Origin: Nitrospirota bacterium
Lineage (GTDB): Bacteria > Nitrospirota > Thermodesulfovibrionia > Thermodesulfovibrionales > Magnetobacteriaceae
Length of the DNA: 64,000 bases
Direction of reading: 5' to 3'
Assembly: GCA_015233895.1 (NCBI GenBank)
Contig: JADFXG010000006.1
Location: 62,001 to 126,000 of the forward strand
In this document: positions 46,518 to 55,881 of the stretch, piece after piece
Numbering within the stretch: the first letter of the stretch is position 1
Layout: every line of letters starts with the position of its first letter
Program-made: the position numbers and the translations under genes
The notes under the pieces: model-generated
Databases searched by the model: none
Told to the model about the DNA's origin: nothing
What the model saw: only the letters and a program-made list of their open reading frames with translations

Positions 46518-47575
46518 TGTTAAAAAGGGCAAAAACCAGACAGATCCACCTCTCTAATGTGACAATAGGCGGGGACGCTCCCGTATCAGTGCAATCAATG
46601 ACAAAGACCAGAACCACCGATATTGAGGGCACGGCATATCAGATTAATTCCCTTGAAATAGCAGGCTGTGAGCTGATCCGTCTTGCCGTTCCTAACATGG
46701 ATGCGGCACTTTGCTTAGGGAAAATAAAGGCGCAAATCCACATTCCTATGATTGCCGATATACATTTTGACTGGAAACTGGCACTTGAGGCTGTGGCACA
46801 GGGGATGGACGGGTTGCGGATAAACCCGGGAAATATAGGGCCATTGTGGAAAGTAAAAGAGGTAGTCACAGCGTGTAAAGACAACGGCATTCCTATTCGT
46901 ATAGGTGTAAACGGAGGATCGCTTCAAAAAGATATACTGGCTAAGTATGGGCATCCCACACCGGAGGCAATAGTGGAAAGCGCCGAGCGCCACATTGAAA
47001 TACTTTACGACATGGATTTTAAGGAAATAAAAGTATCCCTTAAGGCATCAAACGTGCCAATTACAATAGAAGCCTACAGATTGTTCAGCAGCCGGCACGA
47101 CATTCCGCTTCACATAGGAATTTCAGAGGCCGGAATACCGGAAACCGGAATAATAAAAAGCGCCGTCGGTCTTGGCGCACTCCTGTATGAAGGAATTGGG
47201 GATACGATGAGGGTGTCTCTGACAAGTGAGCCTGAGGAGGAGGTACGTGTGGCGTATGAGATATTAAAATCTCTGGGGATACGGCAACGGGGTATAAATT
47301 TCATATCGTGCCCGACCTGTGGCCGCACGCGCGTTAATCTGGTAAAACTCGCACATGAGGCGTCAGAGCGTCTAAAGGCAGTGCAAAGCACCGTAACAGT
47401 GGCAATAATGGGCTGTGAGGTAAATGGCCCTGGTGAGGCCAAAGAGGCCGACTACGGGATAGCTAGCGGCAGCGGCGAGGGACTGCTGTTTAAAAAAGGT
47501 ACTGTTGTCAGAAAGGTAAAAGAGTCCGATTTGATTACCGCTCTCATTGATTTGATTAATGAAGAGATAAATTGA
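46517..47575 (+). CDS. ispG: 4-hydroxy-3-methylbut-2-enyl diphosphate synthase IspG
   Basis: A 352-residue GcpE/IspG. It converts MEcPP to HMBPP, the penultimate MEP-pathway step, with a 4Fe-4S cluster. Visible signatures: the N-terminal VQSMTKTRTTD, IADIHFDWKLA, the cluster cysteines in FISCPTCGRTRVN and MGCEVNGPGEA with the conserved Glu. Length is standard for the bacterial class. It starts within the stop of mltG, so the two are translationally coupled. No other MEP genes lie in the window. Confidence 0.97.
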   Translation: MLKRAKTRQIHLSNVTIGGDAPVSVQSMTKTRTTDIEGTAYQINSLEIAGCELIRLAVPNMDAALCLGKIKAQIHIPMIADIHFDWKLALEAVAQGMDGLRINPGNIGPLWKVKEVVTACKDNGIPIRIGVNGGSLQKDILAKYGHPTPEAIVESAERHIEILYDMDFKEIKVSLKASNVPITIEAYRLFSSRHDIPLHIGISEAGIPETGIIKSAVGLGALLYEGIGDTMRVSLTSEPEEEVRVAYEILKSLGIRQRGINFISCPTCGRTRVNLVKLAHEASERLKAVQSTVTVAIMGCEVNGPGEAKEADYGIASGSGEGLLFKKGTVVRKVKESDLITALIDLINEEIN

Positions 47576-47588
47576 CTTTTTAGTAAAT

Positions 47589-47813
47589 CTATACAACGTC
47601 TTGCATGGATTTTATCATGAGAGTGGGAAGTTTACGCTTTTCGGCCTCAAAATGACTAATTACATCATCAACAACCTCACATAGTTCAGAGTACAATTTT
47701 ACAGGATTATCCCCATGGATACAGGTAATCAAATCAGGACACCTTCCAATATATGTTTGATCCTCATCACTCCATTCAACCCACTTATGGTACATATCAG
47801 TTGCCTTTTTCAT
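47589..47813 (-). CDS. HicB-like protein
   Basis: About 74 residues from ATG 47813; an in-frame TTG at 47837 overlaps the preceding gene. It has the HicB-type fold: YHKWVEWSDEDQTYIGRCPDL, then GDNPVKLYSELCEVVDDVI and a short basic tail. It lacks an added DNA-binding domain, and no hicA-like dsRBD toxin is adjacent. It is the last of three small same-strand genes with overlapping ends (48344 to 47589), which look like one accessory unit. Confidence 0.8.
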   Translation of the reverse strand: MKKATDMYHKWVEWSDEDQTYIGRCPDLITCIHGDNPVKLYSELCEVVDDVISHFEAEKRKLPTLMIKSMQDVV

Positions 47814-47829
47814 TCTAATGCCAACTTTT

Positions 47830-48045
47830 CTATGCAATATGCGTCTTCAATCCAAATGACAGCGGCTTTTCCTCATTTAGCGTACTAACATTCATGATGG
47901 AAAACCCAATAATATTTCCTGCGCTGTCAACCTTTTCCATTACGGCGTCATTGTCAGTCTCTCTGAAGTAACCAACCTCCTGCTTAAAGACAACCTCAAG
48001 ATAATCCCCCTCTTTATCGTACCATACTTTTATCTCTTCTGCCAT
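47830..48045 (-). CDS. DUF2283 domain protein
   Basis: A 71-residue protein that fits DUF2283: VWYDKEGDYLEVVFKQ, then a charged turn and SAGNIIGFSIMNVS. DUF2283 proteins are frequent partners of small toxin-like genes and may be antitoxins. Its start overlaps the 3' end of the upstream nuclease-like gene by 16 bases, indicating coupled expression. No activity is established for the family. Confidence 0.85.
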   Translation of the reverse strand: MAEEIKVWYDKEGDYLEVVFKQEVGYFRETDNDAVMEKVDSAGNIIGFSIMNVSTLNEEKPLSFGLKTHIA

Positions 48046-48344
48046 AATATAGTACCTCGCTTAATAGTATCTGTAAAATAAGATGTTATAATGAAAAAAT
48101 CGTTCTCTCCTTGTTTTACAATAACGCACATATATTTAACACCAACCGGAGTAGTCTTGTAATACCTGTAAAACAACTCCACAAAGGTATCTGATAACGA
48201 CCTGACAATGACATCAGGTTCTAACAAGGTATCTTTTATTTTATCAAATTGCTGAGACATTTCAGGGTGATCGGCTTCGATATGCGCTATACGCTCATCA
48301 GTAAGGCGTATTTTCCTTTTAAGTACATCATCAAGCCATCTCAT
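48030..48344 (-). CDS. Small PBECR/RelE-like nuclease candidate upstream of DUF2283
   Basis: A 104-residue protein: KIRLTDERIAHIEADHPEM at the N-terminus, DVIVRSLSDTFVELFYRYY in the middle, and VKYMCVIVKQGENDFFIITSYFTDTIKRGTILW near the end. The pattern recalls PBECR-type phage nuclease-fold proteins and other RelE/Barnase-EndoU-like toxins, with conserved His20 and His26 positions near the N-terminus. The assignment is by memory and moderate. It is the first gene of a triad with DUF2283 and HicB-like genes; the toxin role in a triad is inferred from this order and overlap. Confidence 0.55.
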   Translation of the reverse strand: MRWLDDVLKRKIRLTDERIAHIEADHPEMSQQFDKIKDTLLEPDVIVRSLSDTFVELFYRYYKTTPVGVKYMCVIVKQGENDFFIITSYFTDTIKRGTILWQKR

Positions 48345-48461
48345 TTTTTTCTTTCATTTTTCTGCTGACCCTCCCTGCCATTATTAACAATAATAGCACG
48401 ATTTAATATTTTGCGTCACTTTTTTAAATTCATTTTAGTTAACTTTCCCTCACAACCCTTA

Positions 48462-48500
48462 TTGACGCAAGCAGCCGTAACTGTTTATTATATAGCCGCA
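48462..48500 (+). promoter_or_regulatory. Promoter of tyrS, predicted leaderless transcript
   Basis: TTGACG at 48462-48467 and TATTAT at 48486-48491 are 18 bases apart. Transcription should begin near 48498, while the tyrS ATG is at 48500 and has no Shine-Dalgarno sequence. The mRNA would therefore begin at or within two bases of the start codon. Confidence 0.6.
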
Positions 48501-49708
48501 TGTTTACTCCTGACGAACAGCTATCGGAACTCTCACGGGGAGTTTCAGAGATAATCACTGAGGCTGACTTTGTCGAAAAGCTCAAAAAGTCATACGCAAC
48601 CAAAATCCCGTTGAAAATAAAAGCCGGGTTTGACCCTACGGCGCCAGATATTCACCTTGGACACACTGTCTTAATAGAAAAGATGAGGCAGTTTCAGGAG
48701 TTTGGCCATGAAGTCATTTTTTTGATAGGGGATTTTACCGGAATGATAGGCGACCCAAGCGGAAAAAACGAACTGCGAAAACCACTTTCCAAAGAAGACG
48801 TACTTGCAAACGCAGAGACCTATAAAGAGCAGATTTACAAAATCCTCTCTCCCGATAAAACCATGATAGTGTTTAACAGTGAATGGTTTTCTCAGATGGA
48901 TGCTATCGGGATTGCCCGTCTTGGCGCTATGCAAACTGTAGCCCGGATGCTTGAACGAGATGATTTCAAAAAACGTTTTGCCAGCCAAAATTCCATAACT
49001 CTTTTGGAGTTTTATTACCCACTGTTTCAGGGCTATGATTCGGTGCATTTGAAAGCCGATGTTGAGCTTGGCGGCACTGACCAGAGATTTAATCTTTTGA
49101 TGGGGCGAGATCTGCAAAGAACTCACGGGCAGAGGGAGCAGACTGTAATCATGCTGCCGCTTCTTGAAGGGCTTGACGGAGTTAATAAGATGTCTAAAAG
49201 CCTCGGTAACTATATCGGTATAAATGAGGCACCTAATGAGATTTTTGGCAAAATCATGTCCATCTCCGATGAGCTTATGCTTAAGTACTATGAGTTGTTA
49301 AGCCATAAGAGCGCACAGGAATTGGCAACTCTTAAGGATGCACTAAAGGCCGGCACACATCATCCTAAAAAAGCCAAGGAAGATCTTGCCATGGAAATAG
49401 TTGAGCGTTATCACAGACAAGAAGCGGCGCTAAAGGCAAAAGAACACTTTGACAAGGTGTTTGGCGCTAAAGAGATACCGGAGGATATGAAAGAGGTTGT
49501 CATAGCATCGGCAGAGCCGCCTTGGATATGCAAAATCATAAAAGACAATGCCCTTGCAGCAAGCACCAGTGAGGCGATGAGAGCCATCAAGCAAGGTGGC
49601 GTAAAAATAGACGGCAGAGTAGTTACCGACGCTAACGAAAAACTACCTAAGGGTGAGTTTGTTATAAGCGTTGGGAAGAGAAAATTCCTTAAAATAATCA
49701 TAAACTAA
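48500..49708 (+). CDS. tyrS: Tyrosyl-tRNA synthetase
   Basis: A 402-residue class I synthetase that charges tRNA-Tyr. The HIGH signature is [10 protein letters not shown] and the KMSKS signature is intact in [23 protein letters not shown] is the tyrosine-site strand. A C-terminal S4 RNA-binding domain begins about residue 335 ([17 protein letters not shown]). The overall architecture matches the shorter TyrZ-like type. The acyltransferase gene follows after 5 bases. The ATG is preceded by a promoter so close that leaderless translation is expected. Confidence 0.97.
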   Translation: MFTPDEQLSELSRGVSEIITEADFVEKLKKSYATKIPLKIKAGFDPTAPDIHLGHTVLIEKMRQFQEFGHEVIFLIGDFTGMIGDPSGKNELRKPLSKEDVLANAETYKEQIYKILSPDKTMIVFNSEWFSQMDAIGIARLGAMQTVARMLERDDFKKRFASQNSITLLEFYYPLFQGYDSVHLKADVELGGTDQRFNLLMGRDLQRTHGQREQTVIMLPLLEGLDGVNKMSKSLGNYIGINEAPNEIFGKIMSISDELMLKYYELLSHKSAQELATLKDALKAGTHHPKKAKEDLAMEIVERYHRQEAALKAKEHFDKVFGAKEIPEDMKEVVIASAEPPWICKIIKDNALAASTSEAMRAIKQGGVKIDGRVVTDANEKLPKGEFVISVGKRKFLKIIIN

Positions 49709-49713
49709 AGAAA

Positions 49714-50508
49714 TTGTTTCTCTCTCCTTTACAAGTAGAATATTTGCCGTTTGAAAATGGGATTTATAAAACCGAAAAGCACGGTAAAACAATATTTCCA
49801 TCCCTGTTTTTCTATCCCAATATGGTGCGCACTGTGTATCAGGCAAGTTGGGAGGCTAAGACCGGAATTTATGACAGAAAGAACTCTTACAAAAGTGGTA
49901 TCACGATTATTCAAGAACTTGAAAAAGTCGGAGTTACCTTTGATGTTACAGGAATAGACAACATCAAAAACACAGAGGGAGCGTGTCTGTTTATTTCAAA
50001 TCACATGAGTGTAATGGAGACATTTATACTGTCAACATTTATCTGTCCCTATAAGGAGTTAACTTATGTGGTAAAAGAAAGCCTTTTTCGTTATCCCATA
50101 TTTAAGCACATAATGTTTGGAATAAGGGCAATCTCAGTTGGACGAAAAAACCCAAAAGAGGATCTAATGGCCGTACTTAACGGCGGCTGTGCCGCACTTT
50201 CTGAGGGACGCTCAGTTGTAGTGTTTCCACAAAGCACACGAAGCGTGGAGTTTAACGCAGCAGCATTTAACACTATTGGAGTTAAGCTTGCCAGACGGGC
50301 TAATGTACCGGTAATTCCGTTAGCACTTAAAACCGACGCATGGGGGAATGGCAAGTATCTGAAAGACTACGGCAAAATAGACCCGAAAAAGGTGGTTCAT
50401 TTTGCTTTCGGCACACCCCTTGTCATAAAAGGAACCGGCACGGATGAGCATAAGGCTATCACTGATTTTATAGAAGGCAAGTTAAAGATATGGTCGGAGA
50501 CATTATAA
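49714..50508 (+). CDS. PlsC-domain 1-acylglycerol-3-phosphate acyltransferase homologue
   Basis: A 264-residue protein. The acyltransferase motif I is SNHMSVMET, an H-x4-E variant of the usual N-H-x4-D, and motif III is FPQSTRS where most enzymes have FPEGTRS. PVIPLALKTD is the C-terminal motif IV. PlsC enzymes add the second acyl chain in phospholipid synthesis; the two substitutions suggest a related but distinct subfamily. The best start is TTG 49714, with the N-terminal FENGIYKTEKHGKTIFPS conserved in relatives I recall. It lies 5 bases after tyrS and converges with the caspase gene at 50523. Confidence 0.85.
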   Translation: MFLSPLQVEYLPFENGIYKTEKHGKTIFPSLFFYPNMVRTVYQASWEAKTGIYDRKNSYKSGITIIQELEKVGVTFDVTGIDNIKNTEGACLFISNHMSVMETFILSTFICPYKELTYVVKESLFRYPIFKHIMFGIRAISVGRKNPKEDLMAVLNGGCAALSEGRSVVVFPQSTRSVEFNAAAFNTIGVKLARRANVPVIPLALKTDAWGNGKYLKDYGKIDPKKVVHFAFGTPLVIKGTGTDEHKAITDFIEGKLKIWSETL

Positions 50509-50522
50509 ATTTTCCGACTTTT

Positions 50523-52058
50523 TTATTGCTTTCTCATAAAAACAAAATCGCCACCTACCTCATGACCAGCTTTATCATAGTTTTTTATCATAACTGTTTG
50601 TTTATTATTGGTTTTTTTTAATACAACCGGCCATAAGTTAGTAGTTATTTCAAAGGCGGTAAAAGGTTTCTCACCCTTCTTTTTTAATATTTCTATCAGA
50701 GCAGAAGCAAACACAGAGTGATTTCCCTTACCTCCACCATCTAACACAGGTTGGTTACCACCGCTTGTTATTACCTGACGCGACTTATTTTGATATGCCG
50801 TTTCGATATACTCAGCTATGGGTATCTTCATACGGTAAACGTTTCTTTCTTCAGTGAGACTTCCAGAAAAACAACTGTCGGCTATTAGAAGTATATGGTA
50901 AGAGTTACTTTCGGCGAAATCTCTAACAAGGTCATAAGTATTAACCAATGAATTATTGTCCTCATTTCCGTCAACAGGAATCCAATTGTATTGGTGTCGT
51001 TTTTTGTCCTCGTCACCATGTCCGGCATAATAAATAAGTAAACTGTCATCTTTGCCCAATGTTTTGTAATATTCAAATATCTTTTGCTCAATATTAGCTT
51101 TAGTTGCATTATCTTCAATCAATAGTTCCGTGTTAAATCCATATTTCTCATGCAATATTTTTGCTAATACTTCTACATCATCAACGGCAGTGTCCAATCT
51201 TCTATAGTTTTGATAAGTGTTTATCCCTATCAAAAGCGCATAGTAATTGCCTTTTCCAGGTGAAGGAAGTTCTGAAGCATCTTTTCGTTTGATCTTAAAA
51301 GTTTGTTTTGTCTCCTGTCTATTTATGTCTCTTGCTGCAACAGTTATTTCATTCTCTCCAACTTTTAACAGAACATCTCTTGCAGTGAATGTGCCATCAG
51401 CAGCAACCACAGCAGGCCGATTGTCAACTAATACATATGAAATTCCCGCCTCTGAATTTGCTCTGCCTTCAACTGCAATTCTTGGTTTTGAAACTATGCT
51501 GACCCCTCTATCAACTTCAGGCTTATAGATTTCAATAGTGGGAGGAGCGGCAGCGGCAGTTGTTATACTACTACCATCATTGTTGCTGGGTTTGTTGTTG
51601 CCGCTGCCGTTACCACCGCTACCGCCAGTGCCACTAGTGTTAATACCACCATTTACGGGATCACTTTGTGAAGGTTTTCCAGCTGAATATCCTGGTGGCT
51701 GTCCATTTCTTGAGGAATACAATTGTAAGGTCTTTTGAGTGAGTAAAGATGGGTTAATGTCAACCTCTATTAACACAGTCCATTCACCAGGCAATAACTC
51801 TTTCTCTTCAAGTACATTAGGGTGGCCTACCAAACCAATGACATTATTAATGTATCTTTCATAATCCGATGGTGTATTCCCACGCACATAATCTTTAAGC
51901 AGTCTCCAGCACAATTTCTTTAATGCCGCAATTGTTGCATCTTTAACAGCCAACTGTGGAGAGGAGCCATTACCATCTGCCGTTGTTTTCTCGGCAGATA
52001 GTTGTAATGGGATAGCAAGAATCACTATCAAAAACAATATCACTCTAAGTTTTTTCAT
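50523..52058 (-). CDS. Secreted caspase-family (C14) protease
   Basis: A 511-residue exported protein. A signal peptide is at 1-22, followed by an LPP20/FlgT-N-like segment (about 25-110, AVKDATIAALKKLCWRLL), a Gly/Ser/Asn linker (about 115-170), a beta-sandwich domain (about 175-258) and a caspase p20 domain. The catalytic dyad is intact: His347 in YYAGHGDE and Cys396 in IADSCFSG. Bacterial caspases are usually cytosolic with varied sensors; the signal peptide puts this one in the periplasm or outside. It is the third gene of an operon behind two lipoprotein genes. Substrates are unknown. Confidence 0.9.
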   Translation of the reverse strand: MKKLRVILFLIVILAIPLQLSAEKTTADGNGSSPQLAVKDATIAALKKLCWRLLKDYVRGNTPSDYERYINNVIGLVGHPNVLEEKELLPGEWTVLIEVDINPSLLTQKTLQLYSSRNGQPPGYSAGKPSQSDPVNGGINTSGTGGSGGNGSGNNKPSNNDGSSITTAAAAPPTIEIYKPEVDRGVSIVSKPRIAVEGRANSEAGISYVLVDNRPAVVAADGTFTARDVLLKVGENEITVAARDINRQETKQTFKIKRKDASELPSPGKGNYYALLIGINTYQNYRRLDTAVDDVEVLAKILHEKYGFNTELLIEDNATKANIEQKIFEYYKTLGKDDSLLIYYAGHGDEDKKRHQYNWIPVDGNEDNNSLVNTYDLVRDFAESNSYHILLIADSCFSGSLTEERNVYRMKIPIAEYIETAYQNKSRQVITSGGNQPVLDGGGKGNHSVFASALIEILKKKGEKPFTAFEITTNLWPVVLKKTNNKQTVMIKNYDKAGHEVGGDFVFMRKQ

Positions 52059-52074
52059 GACTCCACCCTACTTC

Positions 52075-53778
52075 TTATCCCTCTGTTTTCTTAGCTTTTC
52101 TCTTCTTCTTACCGGTTTTTGATTTTACGGTACTTTCTGTACTATCCTGTCCACCCTGCAATTTTGAAAAATCACTCATATCTGCCATATCCATAACCGG
52201 CTGTTTGTACACTTTGCATTGCATTGTTTCCTTTGCAGGAGCAGTTATATATTTCTTTTTCAAGCCCACATTCACTACATGATCAATGTAATTCTTGTAT
52301 TGTGCGACAAAATCCTTTTGCGCTGAAACTCCTGAAATTATTGAAAATACATAACCTGGATAAGAGGTCAACCTGCTAAAGAGGAGTTTAGCCCTTTTCT
52401 CAGCAAGGCTTGCTGCCTCCTCCTTACTAACATTTGGATGTGTCATCGTAATTAGTTGGGAGACAGAATTTATAGCAGCAGTCGGATTGGTAACTACAGG
52501 GATTAAGTCTTTTATGTCAAAAACAATAGCTGCCGTTAAAAGAGTGGTCATTACAGTTGTAGAATTAAGAGAACCATCAATATAATTGATCAACCCCTGC
52601 ATTTTTTGCGCAAGTATAGCTTTTTGCTTCTGAGACTCCACATCATTACCTGTGAGATGTGTGTTTACGGCTTCTTTATAAAGCTTGCTTCTGGTTTGCA
52701 ATATATTTTTTCTGTCATTTTCAAGTACACTGAGGTCTTTCTTTTTAACCTCTAATTGTGATGTATCAACTTTCTTTGCTGATGATTTATCGGAAGAGGC
52801 TGTCTCAGCCTGAGCCTCCATTTGTTTAATCTCACCGGTAAGCTTATTGATAGCATCGTTCTTAGAGTCAAGATCAGCATCAGCCTGTTTAATGTCTTTT
52901 GTAAGCGAGTCTGGCAAAATCGAATAGAAGGCATCTTTAAATGTTTGATGAGCATTGACACCCTTTACAACTCTGAAGCACTTGGTGTCTACCTCAACAT
53001 CTTTTTTTGATGAAGAGTATTGATGCACCACATCCTCAAGTGGTTTTGTAAACAGTTCACACTTTAATGTTTTAAGGTTCTTATAGTTACTCTTGCAAAA
53101 TTGTGATTTAACATCATAATCTGTCTCATACTTAATATTAGGATATTTCAAGTAGCAACCTGACGGTATGGCACTGATTACAGATTTGTTATGAGATAAG
53201 TTATTAACATAATTTTCAACTACATTTAGGGCAGCAAACTTTTTGACAGAAGATATCTTCCCAGACATAAGGTCTGTTCCCATTGTCATAATTCCCCCAA
53301 CACCGTTAAGAGATTCTATGATTTTTCTGACTGAAAACAATTTGTAAAACGTATAATCGCTTTCTGCGGTTTTGGCAAGAGCCAAGGAATAATCTTTGAA
53401 CCCTTTTTGACAATCCCCCGAAGTTCCCGATGCTATACTTCCTGTCAAGTTGTTAGTCTCCTTAAACTCTGTAATAAGACTTGTCCATGGGTCATCGCCT
53501 GTAAATTGTATCCTTGTCATAAGAACGTTATTCATTATCAAATTAGTTGCCAGTACATCTCCAAGTAAAAGGTCAAGCTCCAGGCCAACAATTGGATTAC
53601 TTAACAATACATTCATTTGAGCATCACCGGTACTGCTAACGCCTCCCGTACCACCAGCTGGTCCTTCACTTTGTCCCAACGTTGACCCCGCACCTTGCAT
53701 ACCACCACATGATGACATGGATATAACCAATATACACACAAACAGCACCTTCATAATAGTTAAATACTTATTAAACAC
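52075..53778 (-). CDS. Lipoprotein of the caspase operon, function unknown
   Basis: A 567-residue protein with an SPII signal: LFVCILVISMSSCGG, where Cys24 would be lipidated. A GGTGG-rich stretch follows. The mature protein is mostly helical, with a coiled coil at about 285-365 (DADLDSKNDAINKLTG, VKKKDLSVLENDRKNI) and a Lys-rich tail. Four to five cysteine-containing segments lie in the N-terminal third. I recognise no family. GTG 53778 with GGAGG 10 bases upstream is the likely start. It sits between the other lipoprotein gene and the caspase gene with short gaps (32 and 16 bases), so the three are co-transcribed. Confidence 0.7.
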   Translation of the reverse strand: MFNKYLTIMKVLFVCILVISMSSCGGMQGAGSTLGQSEGPAGGTGGVSSTGDAQMNVLLSNPIVGLELDLLLGDVLATNLIMNNVLMTRIQFTGDDPWTSLITEFKETNNLTGSIASGTSGDCQKGFKDYSLALAKTAESDYTFYKLFSVRKIIESLNGVGGIMTMGTDLMSGKISSVKKFAALNVVENYVNNLSHNKSVISAIPSGCYLKYPNIKYETDYDVKSQFCKSNYKNLKTLKCELFTKPLEDVVHQYSSSKKDVEVDTKCFRVVKGVNAHQTFKDAFYSILPDSLTKDIKQADADLDSKNDAINKLTGEIKQMEAQAETASSDKSSAKKVDTSQLEVKKKDLSVLENDRKNILQTRSKLYKEAVNTHLTGNDVESQKQKAILAQKMQGLINYIDGSLNSTTVMTTLLTAAIVFDIKDLIPVVTNPTAAINSVSQLITMTHPNVSKEEAASLAEKRAKLLFSRLTSYPGYVFSIISGVSAQKDFVAQYKNYIDHVVNVGLKKKYITAPAKETMQCKVYKQPVMDMADMSDFSKLQGGQDSTESTVKSKTGKKKRKAKKTEG

Positions 53779-53810
53779 AACATTACCTCCCTGATTTATT
53801 AAGTTTTAGT

Positions 53811-54782
53811 CTATCGGACATCATTGTTTATATCTATCTCGATGTAACCCAACTGCTTCTTTATGGTATCAAGATCCTTTTGGGCATGATTAAAACTGGT
53901 ATTTGCCGGGTCAAGCCGGACAGCGTTAGCATAATATTTTGAAGCTCTGATAATTATACTCCGGTACTCCACAGCTCTTACACCTTTGGACGAACATTCT
54001 ATGGCAACTCCCATATTATAATTAGCTTTGGCATCATTAGGATTAGCAGCTAAATGTTTTGTCAAAAGCTGCATTGCTCCTTCACAATTACCGTTATCAA
54101 GCATCGAGGCTGACTGCCTTACTGCTCCGTCTCCTGTCTCAACAGGCCGGAACCTCATCTTTTTTACAGGAACAAATTTCTGAAGGGCCTCCTTCACTGC
54201 CTCTTTGATTGCCTTATCCTCCAGAAAATCAAAGGGTTTTAACCGACTCGCATTGTAGGCAGGTTGTTGATCAGTTGCTTCTTTGGTGATGGGTTCACCT
54301 GAGGAACAGTCATAACCATCAGCTCTGACTATATTAAATGTAGCCTTAAACCTGACTGTTCTCTTTACTCTCATGCTATCGCTACTATCATTGCCAAGCT
54401 GGCTAAAGTCATGTATTTTCACCTTTAGCATATGGTGTTTAGTGCCAGGTTTTACTTCTTTTTCGGTTGCTATTGCTGCACTTCTTCTGGTTTCACCTAG
54501 TACTGACCTTATATAACTCAGAATAATGCTTAACTTGCTTTTAGGAATTTTACCTGTTTCATCTGTAATAGATTTCTCATTTACAGTCAGCATAGCAAGA
54601 GTTGATTCACCATCCTTTTGACATGCTAAAGCTCCCTGACTGTCTGAGGCAAGCTCCCACACTTCAACATTAATTCCTTCAGCACCCAGAGTTGGTGTTG
54701 GTTGTACAGAGGCGCAACCGGAAAACATCACTAACGACATTAAAACAAATACAGAGACATAAGCTGCCTTTCTCATACTCAT
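53811..54782 (-). CDS. TPR-tailed lipoprotein of the caspase operon
   Basis: About 323 residues from ATG 54782, supported by GGGAGGAATT directly upstream; a frame to 54917 is open but has no ribosome site. The SPII signal ends LVMFSGCASV, giving a lipidated cysteine. The middle has a beta-rich region with KEAVKEALQKFVPV, and the C-terminus has TPR-like helices (GAMQLLTKHLAANPNDAKANYNMGVAIE, ASKYYANAVRLDPAN). The arrangement recalls periplasmic assembly or secretion lipoproteins, but no family is certain. It is the first gene of the operon. Confidence 0.75.
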   Translation of the reverse strand: MSMRKAAYVSVFVLMSLVMFSGCASVQPTPTLGAEGINVEVWELASDSQGALACQKDGESTLAMLTVNEKSITDETGKIPKSKLSIILSYIRSVLGETRRSAAIATEKEVKPGTKHHMLKVKIHDFSQLGNDSSDSMRVKRTVRFKATFNIVRADGYDCSSGEPITKEATDQQPAYNASRLKPFDFLEDKAIKEAVKEALQKFVPVKKMRFRPVETGDGAVRQSASMLDNGNCEGAMQLLTKHLAANPNDAKANYNMGVAIECSSKGVRAVEYRSIIIRASKYYANAVRLDPANTSFNHAQKDLDTIKKQLGYIEIDINNDVR

Positions 54783-54952
54783 ATAATTCCTCCCACAATT
54801 TTGTTTTACTAATAGCTTTACTTCGCCTGTTCTAACATCTAGCATGGTAAAAAACACTATGGCACTTAGGTCACATAGTATGCGCTTAATGTACACATGA
54901 ATTAAAATAAAAGTCAAGTATTTTTTTTTGTATTACATTTTCAATCCCTTGC

Positions 54953-54982
54953 TTGACTAAAAATATTCAAATCTGTTAGCAT
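54953..54982 (+). promoter_or_regulatory. Possible promoter of the dksA-like gene
   Basis: TTGACT at 54953-54958 and TAGCAT at 54977-54982 (18-base spacer) lie 21 bases before ATG 55004. The -35 is close to consensus, the -10 is poor. Confidence 0.4.
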
Positions 54983-55003
54983 TAATGATAAATACCAAGT
55001 AAG

Positions 55004-55441
55004 ATGGAGATACAGTTAGTGGAAACTCTAAATAATCGTGATAGCAGGAAACTGAGCAGAGATGAGCAAAGGAGGAGGTCGAAAAGGCTTGAGGAAATCC
55101 TCAAGATAAGAAAGAAACTTGTAAATATGAGGTCGCAGTTAATGAACGAGGCTGAGGCTGCTATAAATAACGTGCCGGATACGTTGACTTTCCCTGACCT
55201 CGGAGACCAGGCAAGTGCTGAGATAGACAGGAATTTTACGCTCAGGCTCAGGGAGCGGGAACGAAAGCTCTTAAAAAAAATAGACAAGTCACTAGAGGAT
55301 ATAGAAGGCGGCAAGTACGGATTCTGCGAAACCTGCGGTCAGGAAATAGGGATTAAGAGACTTGAGGCAAGGCCGGTTACAAGCCTTTGCATTGATTGTA
55401 AGGTGGAGCAGGAGGAAGAGGAGAAAATGAGGGAGGATTGA
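55004..55441 (+). CDS. DksA/TraR-type zinc-finger protein
   Basis: A 145-residue protein. A long charged coiled coil (about 10-105, with NVPDTLTFPDLGDQASAE) leads to a C4 zinc ribbon: CETCGQEIGIKRLEARP and CIDCK, as in DksA. DksA enters the RNA polymerase secondary channel and works with ppGpp. The coiled-coil tip here carries DLGDQAS, and the DxxDxA tip signature of true DksA is approximate, so it may be a DksA-like paralogue. Divergent from the caspase operon; ATG 55004 has only a weak ribosome site. Confidence 0.9.
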   Translation: MEIQLVETLNNRDSRKLSRDEQRRRSKRLEEILKIRKKLVNMRSQLMNEAEAAINNVPDTLTFPDLGDQASAEIDRNFTLRLRERERKLLKKIDKSLEDIEGGKYGFCETCGQEIGIKRLEARPVTSLCIDCKVEQEEEEKMRED

Positions 55442-55557
55442 CCTTTATCACTCCATTCATAATGTATGTCACCTTTTGGTACTAATTTAAAGTGTTACGC
55501 AAAATTTAGTGCCGTAGCTTATTGTTTTAGTTTGTGTTTTTGTTTGGTATTCTTTTA

Positions 55558-55812
55558 ATGAAACAGCAAGACTTCAGCAACTCACTGCGCCTTTTAAAGG
55601 TTAAGTACGGTCTCAGGTTTGTGGTGAGTAAGGTACTGCCCGGGCACATAGTACTCATAGTCCTTAACAGAAAGGCTTTTGATTCTTTTACTTCCAGGTT
55701 TCTTACTGATGAAGGGATAAAGGACTATACTTACGATAGAGATGAAAAATTGGCCTCTTTTTACTTAAACGGTGTAAAGTTCTCTTTGCTTGGGAAAGAG
55801 GGCTGTGGTTGA
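55558..55812 (+). CDS. Hypothetical protein, 84 residues
   Basis: A small protein from ATG 55558; a GTG at 55534 would add eight residues. Neither has a clear ribosome site. It begins QQDFSNSLRLLKVKYGLRF and contains VLPGHIVLIVLNRKAFDSFTSR, a plausible beta-alpha protein without signal or membrane segment. I do not recognise a family. It lies between the DksA-like gene and the pseudocaspase gene on the same strand; there is no operon evidence beyond that. Confidence 0.5.
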   Translation: MKQQDFSNSLRLLKVKYGLRFVVSKVLPGHIVLIVLNRKAFDSFTSRFLTDEGIKDYTYDRDEKLASFYLNGVKFSLLGKEGCG

Positions 55813-55881
55813 TGTTAGAATATGGCGGATGCGGTCAGCATTCAGAAAAAAACATAGCAATTGTCAAAGGAGCATGGTTTT

